Shown: positions 1 through 10,340 of the stretch, piece by piece
Position numbering within the stretch: position 1 is the first letter of the stretch
Layout: every line of letters starts with the position of its first letter
DNA from: Lepiota brunneoincarnata
Taxonomy: Eukaryota; Basidiomycota; Agaricomycetes; Agaricales; Agaricaceae
DNA length: 64,000 nucleotides
Reading direction: 5' to 3'
NCBI GenBank assembly: GCA_023014365.1
Contig: JAEBUN010000032.1
Span: 248,001 to 312,000 of the forward strand
Translations under genes and position numbers: made by a program
Notes under the pieces: generated by a model
Databases searched by the model: none
Told to the model about the DNA's origin: nothing
What the model saw: only the letters and a program-made list of their open reading frames with translations

Positions 1-63
1 CTCCACAACTTTTGACGATCACAAAGTATTTCCCATGCATCCATTCTATGGCATGGGAGCCTG

Positions 64-139
64 AATGCAGCTTGAATGCGGCCAAATATGCGGCTGGGTG
101 CAGCTCGAACGCGGTCAAATATGCGGCTATGTGCAGACA
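64..139. repeat. Two-unit direct repeat, about 33 bp
   Basis: Two adjacent units of about 33 bases begin GCAGCTTGAATGCGG and GCAGCTCGAACGCGG, and both contain CAAATATGCGGCT. They differ at a few sites only, mainly C/T. A third unit starts (GCAG) and is lost. No function is evident. Confidence 0.7.
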
Positions 140-738
140 TGGCTGATGAGAGGTAGGGTCTGCATATCCGTCTGCTACGAAACAACATCAGGATTGTCTC
201 AGTGGCTCCCTTCGATGATGTGTGGAATGACGAGTATGGGGAGAGTGAGCCAAGACATACTCACTCATTAGGAGGTATTTTCCTTTTTTTTTGTTTTTGC
301 CCCTATTCTTTTTAGTCTAAGACATGCTCCTATTTCTCCAAGAGGTTGAGAATCAAGACAATAGCCACATACATTTGTCTGTAGGGTATCTGTATAGTAT
401 ACGTGTCAATCTGGTACAAGATTTGTTTCCGCATGTTCGCTTGAGCTCCGTTCACTATGTCGGAACCTGTGGCTGGACAAACTTTACATGACTACCTGAG
501 GCACCCTGGTGGTCTTCAGCGGGTTTTGTCAACAGGGATACGCTAAACGACTCGCACCACCACTGTGTTGTGGATGCGACACCAAGAATACAAAGAAAAG
601 AACACGAAAACCTAATTGGTAGTAATGGTTCTGACCTTCAGTTGTTTCCTAGCGTGTCATCGGAGAGAGTTGAGGCCACATGGTTTACATACGTGACATT
701 GTATTTGGATGGGTTTTCGCACTCTGCAGGTCTCGGAG

Positions 739-909
739 ATGGTACAAGGGTGGTGGGCGGAGAAGGCACTGGCCCTACTTGCGATATATTACTCCATTGT
801 GTTGCTGTTGATTTCTTGCATAGTTTTCGGGGGACGAAGGAAAGGGAAGAAGTGGGAGGCCCGACCTAGGCCTGTCGCTGTGGCTATCCCTATCGTTTTG
901 TGTAGCTAG
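739..909 (+). CDS. Possible 3' exon of an unknown membrane protein
   Basis: An open stretch follows a plausible acceptor (CTCTGCAG at about 729) and ends at a TAG at 907-909. It encodes one strongly hydrophobic segment (ALALLAIYYSIVLLLISCIV) followed by a basic tail (GRRKGKKWEARPRP), as in a single-pass membrane protein with a short cytoplasmic end. I cannot join it to upstream exons or name a family, and it may be chance. Confidence 0.2.
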   Translation: MVQGWWAEKALALLAIYYSIVLLLISCIVFGGRRKGKKWEARPRPVAVAIPIVLCS

Positions 910-2269
910 AGTACATAACCAGTAGTATACATACTTTGTACCTCGTTCGTTTGTCTCCCAACCCCCCTCTCAGCGCCATCCGTTTTCATCCCCGACCGAC
1001 CCCCCCCCCAATGGGTGATCCGAAACATATACTTGTACAGGAATTTCCATTGCAATGTAATCCCAATTGACACTGAAGCTCCCACACTGATCAGCGCCTT
1101 AGGGTTCTGGTGCACAAAATCTGATTGTTAATGCCATTGGAGCTGAAGGGCGGTTGATCACGATAGCGCTTCTGCCGAACGCACAGCTTTCACTTTCGTC
1201 GTGAAGGACCTCCCACAACTGGATTCTGGACGTTGATCCGAAGGATCACAGCGACACGCCTGAGCAGTGGGATTTAACTGGCAAAATCTGTGTAGAACCG
1301 CTTCTTGGCGCAATCAAAGTGATCTTGGGCAACTTACTGGAAGAAGTCAAGTTACTTGCACGGTAAATTGTAAGTTACCTCTGTGGGAATTTGCCCATCG
1401 CTATGTTTGCTGAGTTTGCTGAGTCGACCGTTCTGACGATTGGAATTACCTCTGGCTGTTGCACCCCCTACCACCACTCATTCTGCCGCCCTTCATCGCT
1501 CAATGTCACCGTGACCGTAATTTTACCCCCACTCCCAATCCAGAACCCGTGCGTACCGACCCACGTTGCGATTCCAAGACCACTTGTAACCCGAACGGGT
1601 TTCACTCAAAGACTGTCTTATCTGGGCAAGGACCCCCACGCCTGGTTGACGGTTCTGCCCGCAGAAATTATAACTGTCTTCTTATTGTCACGCCAAAGCA
1701 TGGTGATGGTGAAGGTCGCTTAACGCATTCCCATTGGCAAAACTCGTTGAAACCCACCAGGGCGCCTCCCTTGGCCATCTGAGGTTTGTCTGGCCACAGT
1801 TTCTAACATAATTAACGCAGTTCAAGTGAACGTGTTGTAACAAATTTTGCACCGGGTCGACATCTGCTACACAGCTACTTTACAGACAAATGTACGCAAC
1901 TATTGCGTTGCATTTAGCGATTCCTGTCCTATGCTTTGTTCACTGTAATAGAACTTAAGGTATTCTCTCCAACAGCGTCTCTGCTAGATGCCCCATCGAT
2001 CCTACGCATCTGCTATTCATCAGAGCCATCAAAGCATTTGATGAAACTGAGGGTCCTCACCGCAAAGGGGTTGACTCGCATAGACTGGTCTGCATATATC
2101 GATATACCTACAACACCCGACTCGAGCTGCACGGTATTTACTTGCATGATATTATCTTTATGTGAGTCACGGTGATTCAGCCTGGGTGTGTGCTATGTTT
2201 AGGAGGGTACTTCGGTGAGTGAGAGTTCGTAGATAACTCACGTCGCCAACAACGTGGTGATCTGAACTG

Positions 2270-3983
2270 GATATGAAAGAAGCTATTAACCTTCCTCTTC
2301 GAACGAGAGTTTGCGAGTGACCGACAGACCTTTGCTCAGAACCGCATAGAAGGGAGCCCATACGCGGTTCTGCGGCATGCCGATGAACTGAAAGTCTCAC
2401 GAATGAGAGGAAAACACTTCGGTGATGATGTATGTACATACGAGAGTCATAACGAGTATTTGTAAGGTACTGCACAAACATTCACTCAGCCATCCCAACA
2501 ATAACAGGTAGAGGAAAACGTGGTGCTTACGATGTTGCAATTCCACGATTAACGATGTAAATCACTAGTTTATCCAGAGTGGTGTCGGTCCTGTGCAGCA
2601 AGAATCAATGTGACTAAACAAATGGGTGGAGGAATATAAGAACGCCTACTCCTTGAAGCCTCCCTTGTAGAAGCGGAAATAATAGCACAGGGAAACTGTA
2701 ATTACAATATCACAGAGCGTGGCCAAACCAAATTGAAGCCCGGTTAGAACCTAGGACAGGCATTGGTGAGGTGAATAGCAGGAACGCGTTGATGGGGACT
2801 GTGATTCACCGACTCCCTTGAAACCTCCAGCGTAGCGAAATTGGTATGAACGAAAGCACCCTGCACCATCACTTTCATGGTGTTTCAATGCTATCAGAAG
2901 CTACAGTTGCTATGAAGAGCACATACCGAGTCCGAGAGCTGGAAACCGTTGCGATCAGCCAAAATTATTGCAGAGCCGGTTTCGGGACGAATGCTCGACG
3001 TACCCAAGGTAGCGATTGCAAGGATGTACTGAGATAGGATTCATTCACAAGCTCGTTTGTCATGAGGAATTCTACTTACTATGAGCCCGGTGATCGTTAA
3101 ATTCTTGTTCGACACTGACGAAGCATTGACATTAAATCCAGGACAATCCTTGCCTAAAATGAGGACTTGTGCATACCATTCCAAACGCTATAACCGAAGA
3201 AGCTACAGGACAACGTTGTCAGTGTCAGTCACAAGTATATTCTTGGCTGCGGGGATTCGCGCCATTGCACGATGAAGGTCACCAAGTCCTACTATACCAG
3301 TAACCATAATGATCAGCGACGAAACGGTGTGAAGAATACTCTGCACCTCACCATGCACAGGACCTCAACCTGTTCTCGCATTATTATCAGTCGGACGTTT
3401 TACTGTCAAGTATATGTTAGTACATACGGTTATTCCCCTAGAATCCAGGGAACACCATTAGCAAGTTGTATGCACCCGACTGAATGGACATACTTATCAA
3501 TGATTGCCAGTGCTGAGGGATCACCATAGTGCGTCACAAGGTGCCAGTATATCCCTTGAGCAGTGCACCCCAAGCCAATAGTATCCAAAAGCCTGAAAGC
3601 AATTTGATTAAGATGCATCACGCTCACCAATTACTCCAGCGTACATGGCTAAGCCAACCTATGTACAGTTCACGAATCATGTCTGAGCCATAAGGAGCAC
3701 AACAAGAGACATTGGACTCACGGTTATCTTCGGAATTATACGGTCATGAGTGAATCTTCTATAGTAGTTGTACATTTGTACGAGCTGTACACGCGAATTG
3801 TGAGGCGGATTACTGGCAAGCACATCGGACATCAACTCACATTCACCCCGTATAGGCTATTGGATCATAATACAAGTCAGGTCGTTATGGTCTGCCTTTG
3901 TGCATAATGCCCATTGTCTCTTACCGTGCTGCGAAAACGAGGCCAATAAACAACATGCCATAGGTGGAGTCGAGTGCAGCCAT
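2270..3983 (-). CDS. DUF6534-type fungal membrane protein, copy A
   Basis: The first exon (ATG at 3983) encodes MAALDSTYGMLFIGLVFAA, the usual start of DUF6534 proteins, and ends at a GTAAG donor near 3925. A 16-base microexon encodes LYGVN, and the next exon reads LVQMYNYYRRFTHDRIIPKI, the conserved 'Q-YYY--F--D' block. Further on, the exon at about 3,500-3,590 encodes LLDTIGLGCTAQGIYWHLV and THYGDPSALAIID. Near 2,690 lies LCDIVITVSLCYYFRFYKGG, and near 2,370 MPQNRVWAPFYAVLSKG, both in the family's usual order. The family has several membrane helices and no known function. I could not fit every junction: phase fails by one base between exons 3 and 5, so the gene may be damaged. The 3' end is approximate. 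The family name rests on remembered motif order. Confidence 0.6.
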
Positions 3984-4194
3984 AGCGATTGTCCAGCGAG
4001 AGTCACCTATTAGAAGTGTAGTGCCCGCTGGTCGAACAAGAATTGTAAGATGGGATTGAATAAACGTTGGATATTTGCTGCTTGTACGTTTAAATGCATT
4101 CTTGCCCATGTAGGGGCGGAGTAAATTTGGCATGTTGTGCAGCTAGCACATCAATGATGCATCGATGGTTCGTCACAAAATGCAGTTCCGTTTT

Positions 4195-4560
4195 TTTTTT
4201 TCTAGAGCAAGAAAGGAATCAGAACAACGAGAAGTTTGTTGGATAAATCAAGTGATTCCGAATGTATTTTTGTAAGTAAAATGATTTGTCTGACGAATAA
4301 AAGGACTGTGCATGGGTGATATTTCTTGCATTAAGCTGCACAATGTCGACGTGCACGATAGGCTCTTTTTTGTTTCTAGAGACTTCCTAAAGCAAGGGAT
4401 CAGAACAACTAGAGGTTTTTTGGATAGATCAGGGATTCGAAATCTAATTTTGTAAGTAAAATGATTTGCCAGACGAATAGACAGGATGGTCGATAGGAAA
4501 TATTTATCTCATTATGTTGTACGATTCCTACCTGCACGACAGGTCTTCTTCAAGCAGTCA
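4195..4560. repeat. Local tandem copy, about 180 bp, between the duplication units
   Basis: A block starting TTTCTAGAG at about 4,199 and containing TTTTGTAAGTAAAATGATTTG is repeated from about 4,375 to 4,560. The second copy is more diverged. The later unit has only one such block (8,100-8,290). It marks the boundary between the duplication units and holds no gene I can see. Confidence 0.6.
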
Positions 4561-5452
4561 GGATTTTGCTGCCAAAAGATAGAGACTGGAATCACCACTG
4601 TCTGAGTTACGATGGGAATGAATTACGATGCTGCAGCTCCCATGTTATTGACCCGCGCCTGGCCGGGCTTCTCTTGCACGAGGCATCAAGCCTGGCTGTT
4701 GCTCGGGTTGATGCCATTGGAGTTGGAGGAAAGTTGATCACTAGAGTAAAGCGCGCCCTCCACTTTCATCATGAACGATCTCCTCCCGGATCTGGGTATC
4801 GACCCAAAGAATCAGGGATCACTGCTGAAATCTGTGCAGCGTTGGTTTAAGTTGTTAGTGGATGATGTCGAGGGCGTCACCTGCATGGCGTATCGCAGTG
4901 GGTAACCCCGGTAGCCATTTTTCGATCGCCAAGTTCACTATTTGGATAATTGGAATTTATGTCTGGCTGTTGCACATTTAACAGGTATTTCCTGCCACCA
5001 CTTGTTTTGCTGATCCTCGCTACTCGGGGATGGCTTTATCTGGGCAAGAACCTTCATATAATGTCATCTGGCATAGTTGATGGTTCCAGCTGCAGAAATC
5101 ACCGGAGATCTTTCACTCAAAGATTGTCTCATCTGGGTAAGAAATGCCTAGTTGACGGTTCTGCCTGCAGAATTTAACGGATTGCATGTTACCCGGATGC
5201 TCGAAGACCCCATGAATTAAGAAGTAGCTGAGGCAGCTTTCAATCGTTGCATGAACGGCGGATGGATGTTCTATTCTGAAACCGAAGAGCTTTTAAAAAT
5301 ACCCCATGGCAAGATAGCGACCGTACGCTCCGTCAAGATCGACAAAGACTTGGGAACCTCAAGTACTCATTCTCCAGACGAAGCTTGGAGCGTTCTGAGT
5401 TGCTGCTCTCAAGACTGTGTTCCCAGTTCCTAGACGCGTCTAGTTCAGGAGA

Positions 5453-5575
5453 CGCGATCACTCGAAGCAATTCTGAATTGTGATATGGGAGAGGTTCACC
5501 CTTTATCGTCCTCTCTGACCTGTGTACTGATTAAATCGGCTTGTATTTGTCTAGGATCACGGTCTGTATCCATGC
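5453..5575 (+). pseudogene. Stray 5' fragment of a LamB/YcsF gene
   Basis: Inside the second duplication unit, the bases at about 5,469-5,492 encode ILNCDMGE, the signature start of LamB/YcsF (5-oxoprolinase subunit A) proteins. A donor (GTTCACC) and an acceptor (TTGTCTAG, about 5,554) follow, then codons close to GHGLYPC if one base is removed. This matches exons 1-2 of the larger LamB copy at 8,870-8,987. The start codon is ACG where the larger copy has ATG, and the reading frame is then lost. It is a dead partial duplicate. Confidence 0.65.
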
Positions 5576-6234
5576 TTGTCGAGCTATAAATCGTTCCATT
5601 CGGACTGTTTGTCTGCTTGGGCACAGGTACAAAGGTCCATCGACTGTATTCTTGTTGTCACAGCACGACACGGTGATGGTGCGGGTTACTTAGCGTGGGA
5701 AAAACTCGTTGAAAACCACCACCGTGCCTCTGGCGGCCATGTGAGGTTTGTCCGGCCACAGTTTCTAATATAATGAATGGAATTCGAGTGAACGCGCAGA
5801 AAACAAATCTTGCATTGGGCTGACATCTACTACACAGATACTATACAGACGAGCGTACGAAACTATTGCTTTCAATTTAGTGACTCCTATCCTATGCTTT
5901 ATTCACTGAAATAGAACCGAAAGTATTCTCTCCGACAGTGTCTCTGGTAGACGCCCCAGCGATCCTACGCATCTGCTATTCATCAGAGTCATCAAACCAT
6001 TTGATGCAACTGGACGTCCTCACCGCAAGGGAGTCGATAGATTGATCTGTACAGATAGATATACCTACAACCCCCGACTCGAGCTGCATGGAATTTACCC
6101 GCACGATATTATCGTTATGTGAGTCACGGCGATTTAGTCTGGGTGTATGCCGCGTTGAGGAGGGTATTTTTCCCACGTGGAGCTTTGTAAACGACTCACG
6201 TCGCCAATAACGTGGTGATATGAACTGGATATGA

Positions 6235-7934
6235 GGGAACCATTGACCTTCATCTTCGAAAGAGAGTTTGCGGGTGACCGACAGACCTTTGCTTAGAACC
6301 ATATGGAAGGGAGTCCATACGAGGTTCTGCGGCATGCCGATGAAATGGAAGTCTTATGAATGAGAGGTAAATCACCCGGCGATGATGGATGTACACACGA
6401 GAACCATAATGAGTATTTGGATGGTGCTGCACAGGATATTCACTCAGCCATCCCAAGAGATGACAGGTGGAGGAAAACATGGTGCTCACGCTGTTACAAT
6501 TCCACGATTGACGACGTAAATCACTAATTTGTCCAGAAGGGTGTCGGTCCTGTGCAGCAAGAATCAATGGGACCAAACAAATCGGTGGAGGAATATAAGG
6601 ACGCCTACTCTTTGATACCCCCCTTGTAGAAGCGGAAATAATAACACAGGGAAATTGTAATTGAAATATCACAGAGCGCAGCCAAACCAAATTCAAACCC
6701 GAAAAGAACCTAGGACAGACATCGGTGAGGTGAACAGCAGGAACACGTTGGTGGGGATTGTGATTCACCCACACCCTTGAAACTCCCAGGTCGGCGAAGT
6801 AAATATGAACGAAAGTACTCTGCACTATCACTTTCATGATGGTTCAATACTACCAGAAGCTACGGTGGCTATAAGGAGCACATACCGAGTCCGAGCGCTG
6901 GGAATTATTGTGATTAGCTAAGGTTATTGCAGAACTGGTTTCGGGACGAAGACTTAACGTACCCAAGGTAATGGTTGCAAGGATGTACTGAGATAGGATC
7001 CGTTCAGAACTCCTTTGCCTTAAGTCATTCTACTTACTATGAACCCAGCGACCATTAAATTCCTGTTCGAGACTGACGAAGTATTGAAATGAAATTCAGG
7101 ACACTCCTTAAATAAATGAGGACTTGCACTCACCACTCCAAACGCAATAACCGAAGAAGCTACAGGATAACACTGTCAGCCACGAGTATATTCTTGTCTA
7201 CAAGGTTTCGCACCATTGCACGATGAAGGTCACCAAGAACTACGGCACCAGTGACCATGAGTATCAGCGAATCAATTGTGTGAGGAGTACTCTGTATCTC
7301 ACCGCGCACAGGCCTTCAACCTGTTCTCGCATGACCATCAGTGGACATTCTACGGTCAAATATATGTTAGTACATACGATAAATCCCCTAGAATCCGAGG
7401 CATACCATTAGCAAGTTGTATGTACCCGACTGAATGGACGTACTTATCAATGATTGCCAGTGCTGAGGAATCACCATAGTGCGTCACAAGGTACCAGTAT
7501 ACCCCTTGAGCCATGCACCCAGTGGCGATGGTATCCAACAGCCTTAAAGCAATTTGATTAAATTGCATCACTCTCACCAATCACTCGGGCGTACATGACC
7601 AAGCTAACCTATATACGATTCACGAATCACATCTCAGATACAAGCGGCACAAGAGGAGACATTGAGCTCACGGTTATCTTCCGAATTATGTGGTCATGAG
7701 GGAATCTTCTGTAGTAGTTGTACATCTGTACGAGCTGCACGCGCGCATCGTGAGGCAGATTACTGGCAGGAACATCGGACATCAACTCACATTCACTCCG
7801 TATAGGCTATTGGGGTCATAATATAAGTCAGGTCGTCACGGTCAGCTTTTGTGCATAATGCCCATTGTCTCTTACCATGTTGCGAGAATCAGGCCAATGA
7901 ACAACATACCATAGCTAGAATCGAGGGCAGCCAT
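6235..7934 (-). CDS. DUF6534-type fungal membrane protein, copy B
   Basis: This is the second copy of the gene at 2,270-3,983, on the same strand about 3.95 kb away. Exon 1 (ATG at 7934) encodes MAALDSSYGMLFIGLILAT. The 16-base exon 2 adds CLYGVN in frame, and exon 3 reads LVQMYNYYRRFPHDHIIRKI. Downstream come LLDTIATGCMAQGVYWYLV, LCDISITISLCYYFRFYKGG, LDKLVIYVVNRGIVTA and MPQNLVWTPFHMVLSKG. The last two match the conserved ends of the family better than copy A does. The differences between copies are mostly conservative or silent in exons 1-3, so both may have been under selection for a time. Middle junctions and the stop are unresolved. Confidence 0.6.
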
Positions 7935-8869
7935 AGCGATTGTGTAAGATGGGATTGGATAAACGTTGGATGGGTGGTGCTGCTTGTGCACTTATATACA
8001 CTCTTACCCATATAGGGAGGGGAGTAAATATGGCATGTTGTGCCGTCGGCACATCAATGACCCATCGATGATTCGCCACAAAATGCAGTTCCGTTTTTTT
8101 TTCTAGAGCAAGAAAAGAATCAGAACAACGAGAAGTTTGTTGGATAAATCAAGTGATACCGAATGTATTTTTGTAAGTAAAATGATTTGTCTGACGAATA
8201 AAAGGACTGTGCATGGGTGATATTTCTTGCATTAAGCTGCACGATTTCTACGTGCATGATAGGTCTCCTTCAATCAGTCAGGACTTTGCTGCCAGAAGAT
8301 AGAGACTAGCATTACCATTATAATGTGACCTGAATTGGTGCTGCAGCTCCCACGTTATTGACCTGCGCCCGGATGGGCTCCTCTTGCACGAGGCCTGGCT
8401 GTTGCTCGGGGGTTGATGCCATTGGAGCTGAAGGGAAGTTGATCACCAGAGCGCTCTTGTCGAAGCGTGCCCTCCACTTTCATCATGAATGGTCTCCTCC
8501 CGGATCTGGGTATCGATCCAAAGAATCACGGATCACTGCTGAAATCTGTGCAGAACCACCTCTTGATAGGATCCAAGTTATTACTGGATGATGTGGAGTG
8601 TGTCATTTGCTTGGCGTATAGCAGTGAGTGACCTCGGTAGCCATTGCTCGATCGCCAAGCTGACTATTCTGACAATTGGAATTTGTGACATTCAAGGTCG
8701 GACCAGTCGTATATACATACTGCATCTCTCCCCTAAGTTCTAACGAGACGGCCAATCGCGCGCAACGAAAGCTATTATTTCTATTTGGGGTTGTTTGCAT
8801 TTATTACATATATGACGTATTTTTGATTCCCCTATTCTCTTACCTCACGCTCATCTCTAAGCTCAGGAT

Positions 8870-10119
8870 ATGCAACCACTCAAGGCAACTCTGAACTGTG
8901 ATATGGTCACCGTTCATCCTCCCTGATCCATGCGCTAATTCCAGATGGGTTCGTCATTGGGACTAGGGTTACAGTCTCTATCGAATTGTACATCTTCTCC
9001 ACCCTCCAGCTTTCCAGTCTCCGTTCAAACGCTTTGCTAGGCAGATGACGAGGAGCTCATGAAAACGATCCACCTCGCAAATGTAGCTTGTGGATTCCAT
9101 GCTTCATGAGCGGCTTTTCACAACAAATAGGAACGGACGACCCAAGTTACGAAGGGACTTCGATGTCATGAACACGACTGTGTCACTTGCGAAAGCCAAT
9201 GGAGTCAAAGTCGGCGTACATCCTTCTTTACCTGATCGACAAGGATTCGGAAGACGAGAGATGAAAATAAGTCCTGTACGTTTCTCGTTCTCTGCCATTG
9301 CCACTTTTCAAACTCTCGCGACCAGGACGAATTATTCAACTGCTTTACATATCAAGTTGGAGCCCTCTCCGGGTTCCTCAACGTGCACGGCATGAAGTTG
9401 CATCATATCAAACCGCATGGTGCGGTATATGGGCAAATGGCGAGGGATCTGGGGTTAGCAAAGGCAGGTGCGCGTATGTGCAAGGCTTTTGGTGTTGCTG
9501 GTGGGAATGGGCTGGAGGAGGGGGTGGCGTTTGTTGGGTTGGCGGGAACCATGCATCAGGTTGCTGCAAAGGAGTTGGGAGTACGGTTCATTCCTGGTGT
9601 GTTTTCCCTTTTCCTCCCTCTTCGCAGGGCTCTGCTCGTGGGCGTGTAGCTGACGATGTTACGGAAGAGTGGTTCGCGGATTTGGAGTACGATCTTGAAG
9701 GGAAGTTATTGATCACCAAGTGGGTATTTTCTATCCGTGACCGAACCTTTTTGAATATGGACATATAGGACACACGATCCCGTCCCGCGGGAGGTTGTTG
9801 TTGAGCGGGTCAGCACCTTGTTCTACTTCCTACGCAAGTGACGGGTTCCCCCTGACTTGACATAAGTCAATCGATTGCTCAAGGAACGGCTAGTCGCCAC
9901 TGTCATCCCGGAACATTACTTACCCCTTGGTGGAGCGGATGTGGACGGGGTGACGATTTGTGTGCATTCCGACACGCCGGTGCGTTCGTTTCCCCCCTAT
10001 CCCTCCCTTAGTCATTACTTTGCTGAATCTGAGTTTCATTTTCGCAGGGCGCTGTGGCTATCGCCGAACTTGTGAAAAAACTCGTTGATGAACATAACCG
10101 AAAATCTGGACAGAACTGA
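8870..10119 (+). pseudogene. LamB/YcsF family protein (5-oxoprolinase subunit A-like), probably inactivated
   Basis: LamB/YcsF (PxpA) proteins act with PxpB and PxpC in ATP-dependent cleavage of 5-oxoproline in bacteria; the fungal role is inferred. Exons: 8870-8905 (MQPLKATLNCDM), 8967-8987 (GYSLYRI), 9041-9105 ([20 protein letters not shown]), 9155-9275 ([15 protein letters not shown]), 9326-9596 (HHIKPHGAVYGQMARDLG, FVGLAGTMHQVAAKELGVRF), 9668-9719 (EWFADLEYDLEGKLLITK), 9769 to about 9811, about 9870-9979 (TICVHSDTP) and 10048-10119 (GAVAIAELV, stop TGA). The exon order matches the whole family. Damage: exon 1 lacks the two codons GE of the NCDMGE motif, the intron-3 donor reads ATGAGC instead of GTGAGC, and no donor of correct phase exists after exon 7. 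Another copy of its 5' end lies at 5,453. The biotin carboxylase gene follows after 221 bases on the same strand. Confidence 0.8.
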
Positions 10120-10340
10120 ATTACAGGTGGATAAGGACTCAAAGCGGGCTTATGGTTCTCACGAAAGCGGTCAGGGGAAGAACTTGTTTTGTATAAAGAA
10201 GCTACACGGAACGATATATGATCATACCCCTACCTCTATTTTCTGTCGTTCTCCACGTAGGGGTTTCTTTTCGCACGTTTTCTTTATCTCAGGAGCTCAA
10301 GCTGCCATTATCACTCACCCAAACCGACTCCAACAACAAT

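Larger units (their letters stand above)
1..1129. other. Gene-poor left end
   Basis: I recognise no complete gene here. The stretch holds a short direct repeat (64-139) and a possible last exon of an unknown membrane protein (about 739-909). The rest has frequent stops in all frames and no RNA gene that I can see. Confidence 0.5.
1130..8690. repeat. Diverged tandem segmental duplication (three units, third partial)
   Basis: The segment from about 1,130 to 4,560 is repeated from about 4,690 to 8,290, and the start of a third unit lies at about 8,390-8,690. Anchors present in the units include GATGCCATTGGAG (4,709 and 8,416; 1,130 begins AATGCC), TTTCACTCAAAGA (1,601 and 5,110), GATCCTACGCATCTGC (about 2,000 and 5,960) and TTTTGTAAGTAAAATGATTTG (4,267 and 8,169; one more at 4,449). 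By eye the two full units share most bases, with many transitions and small indels. Unit 2 contains about 460 extra bases (5,175-5,640) that include a LamB/YcsF fragment. The start of each unit has short open stretches I could not assign. Confidence 0.85.

Noticed and set aside
570..869. A 99-codon open frame as a gene.
   Set aside because: It has no recognisable motif and overlaps the more plausible hydrophobic exon in another frame.
10120..10340. LamB/YcsF and biotin carboxylase as one fused gene joined by an intron.
   Set aside because: The LamB frame ends at a TGA after a complete C-terminus, and the carboxylase has its own ATG in a good position; the 221-base gap looks intergenic. A fusion cannot be wholly excluded.
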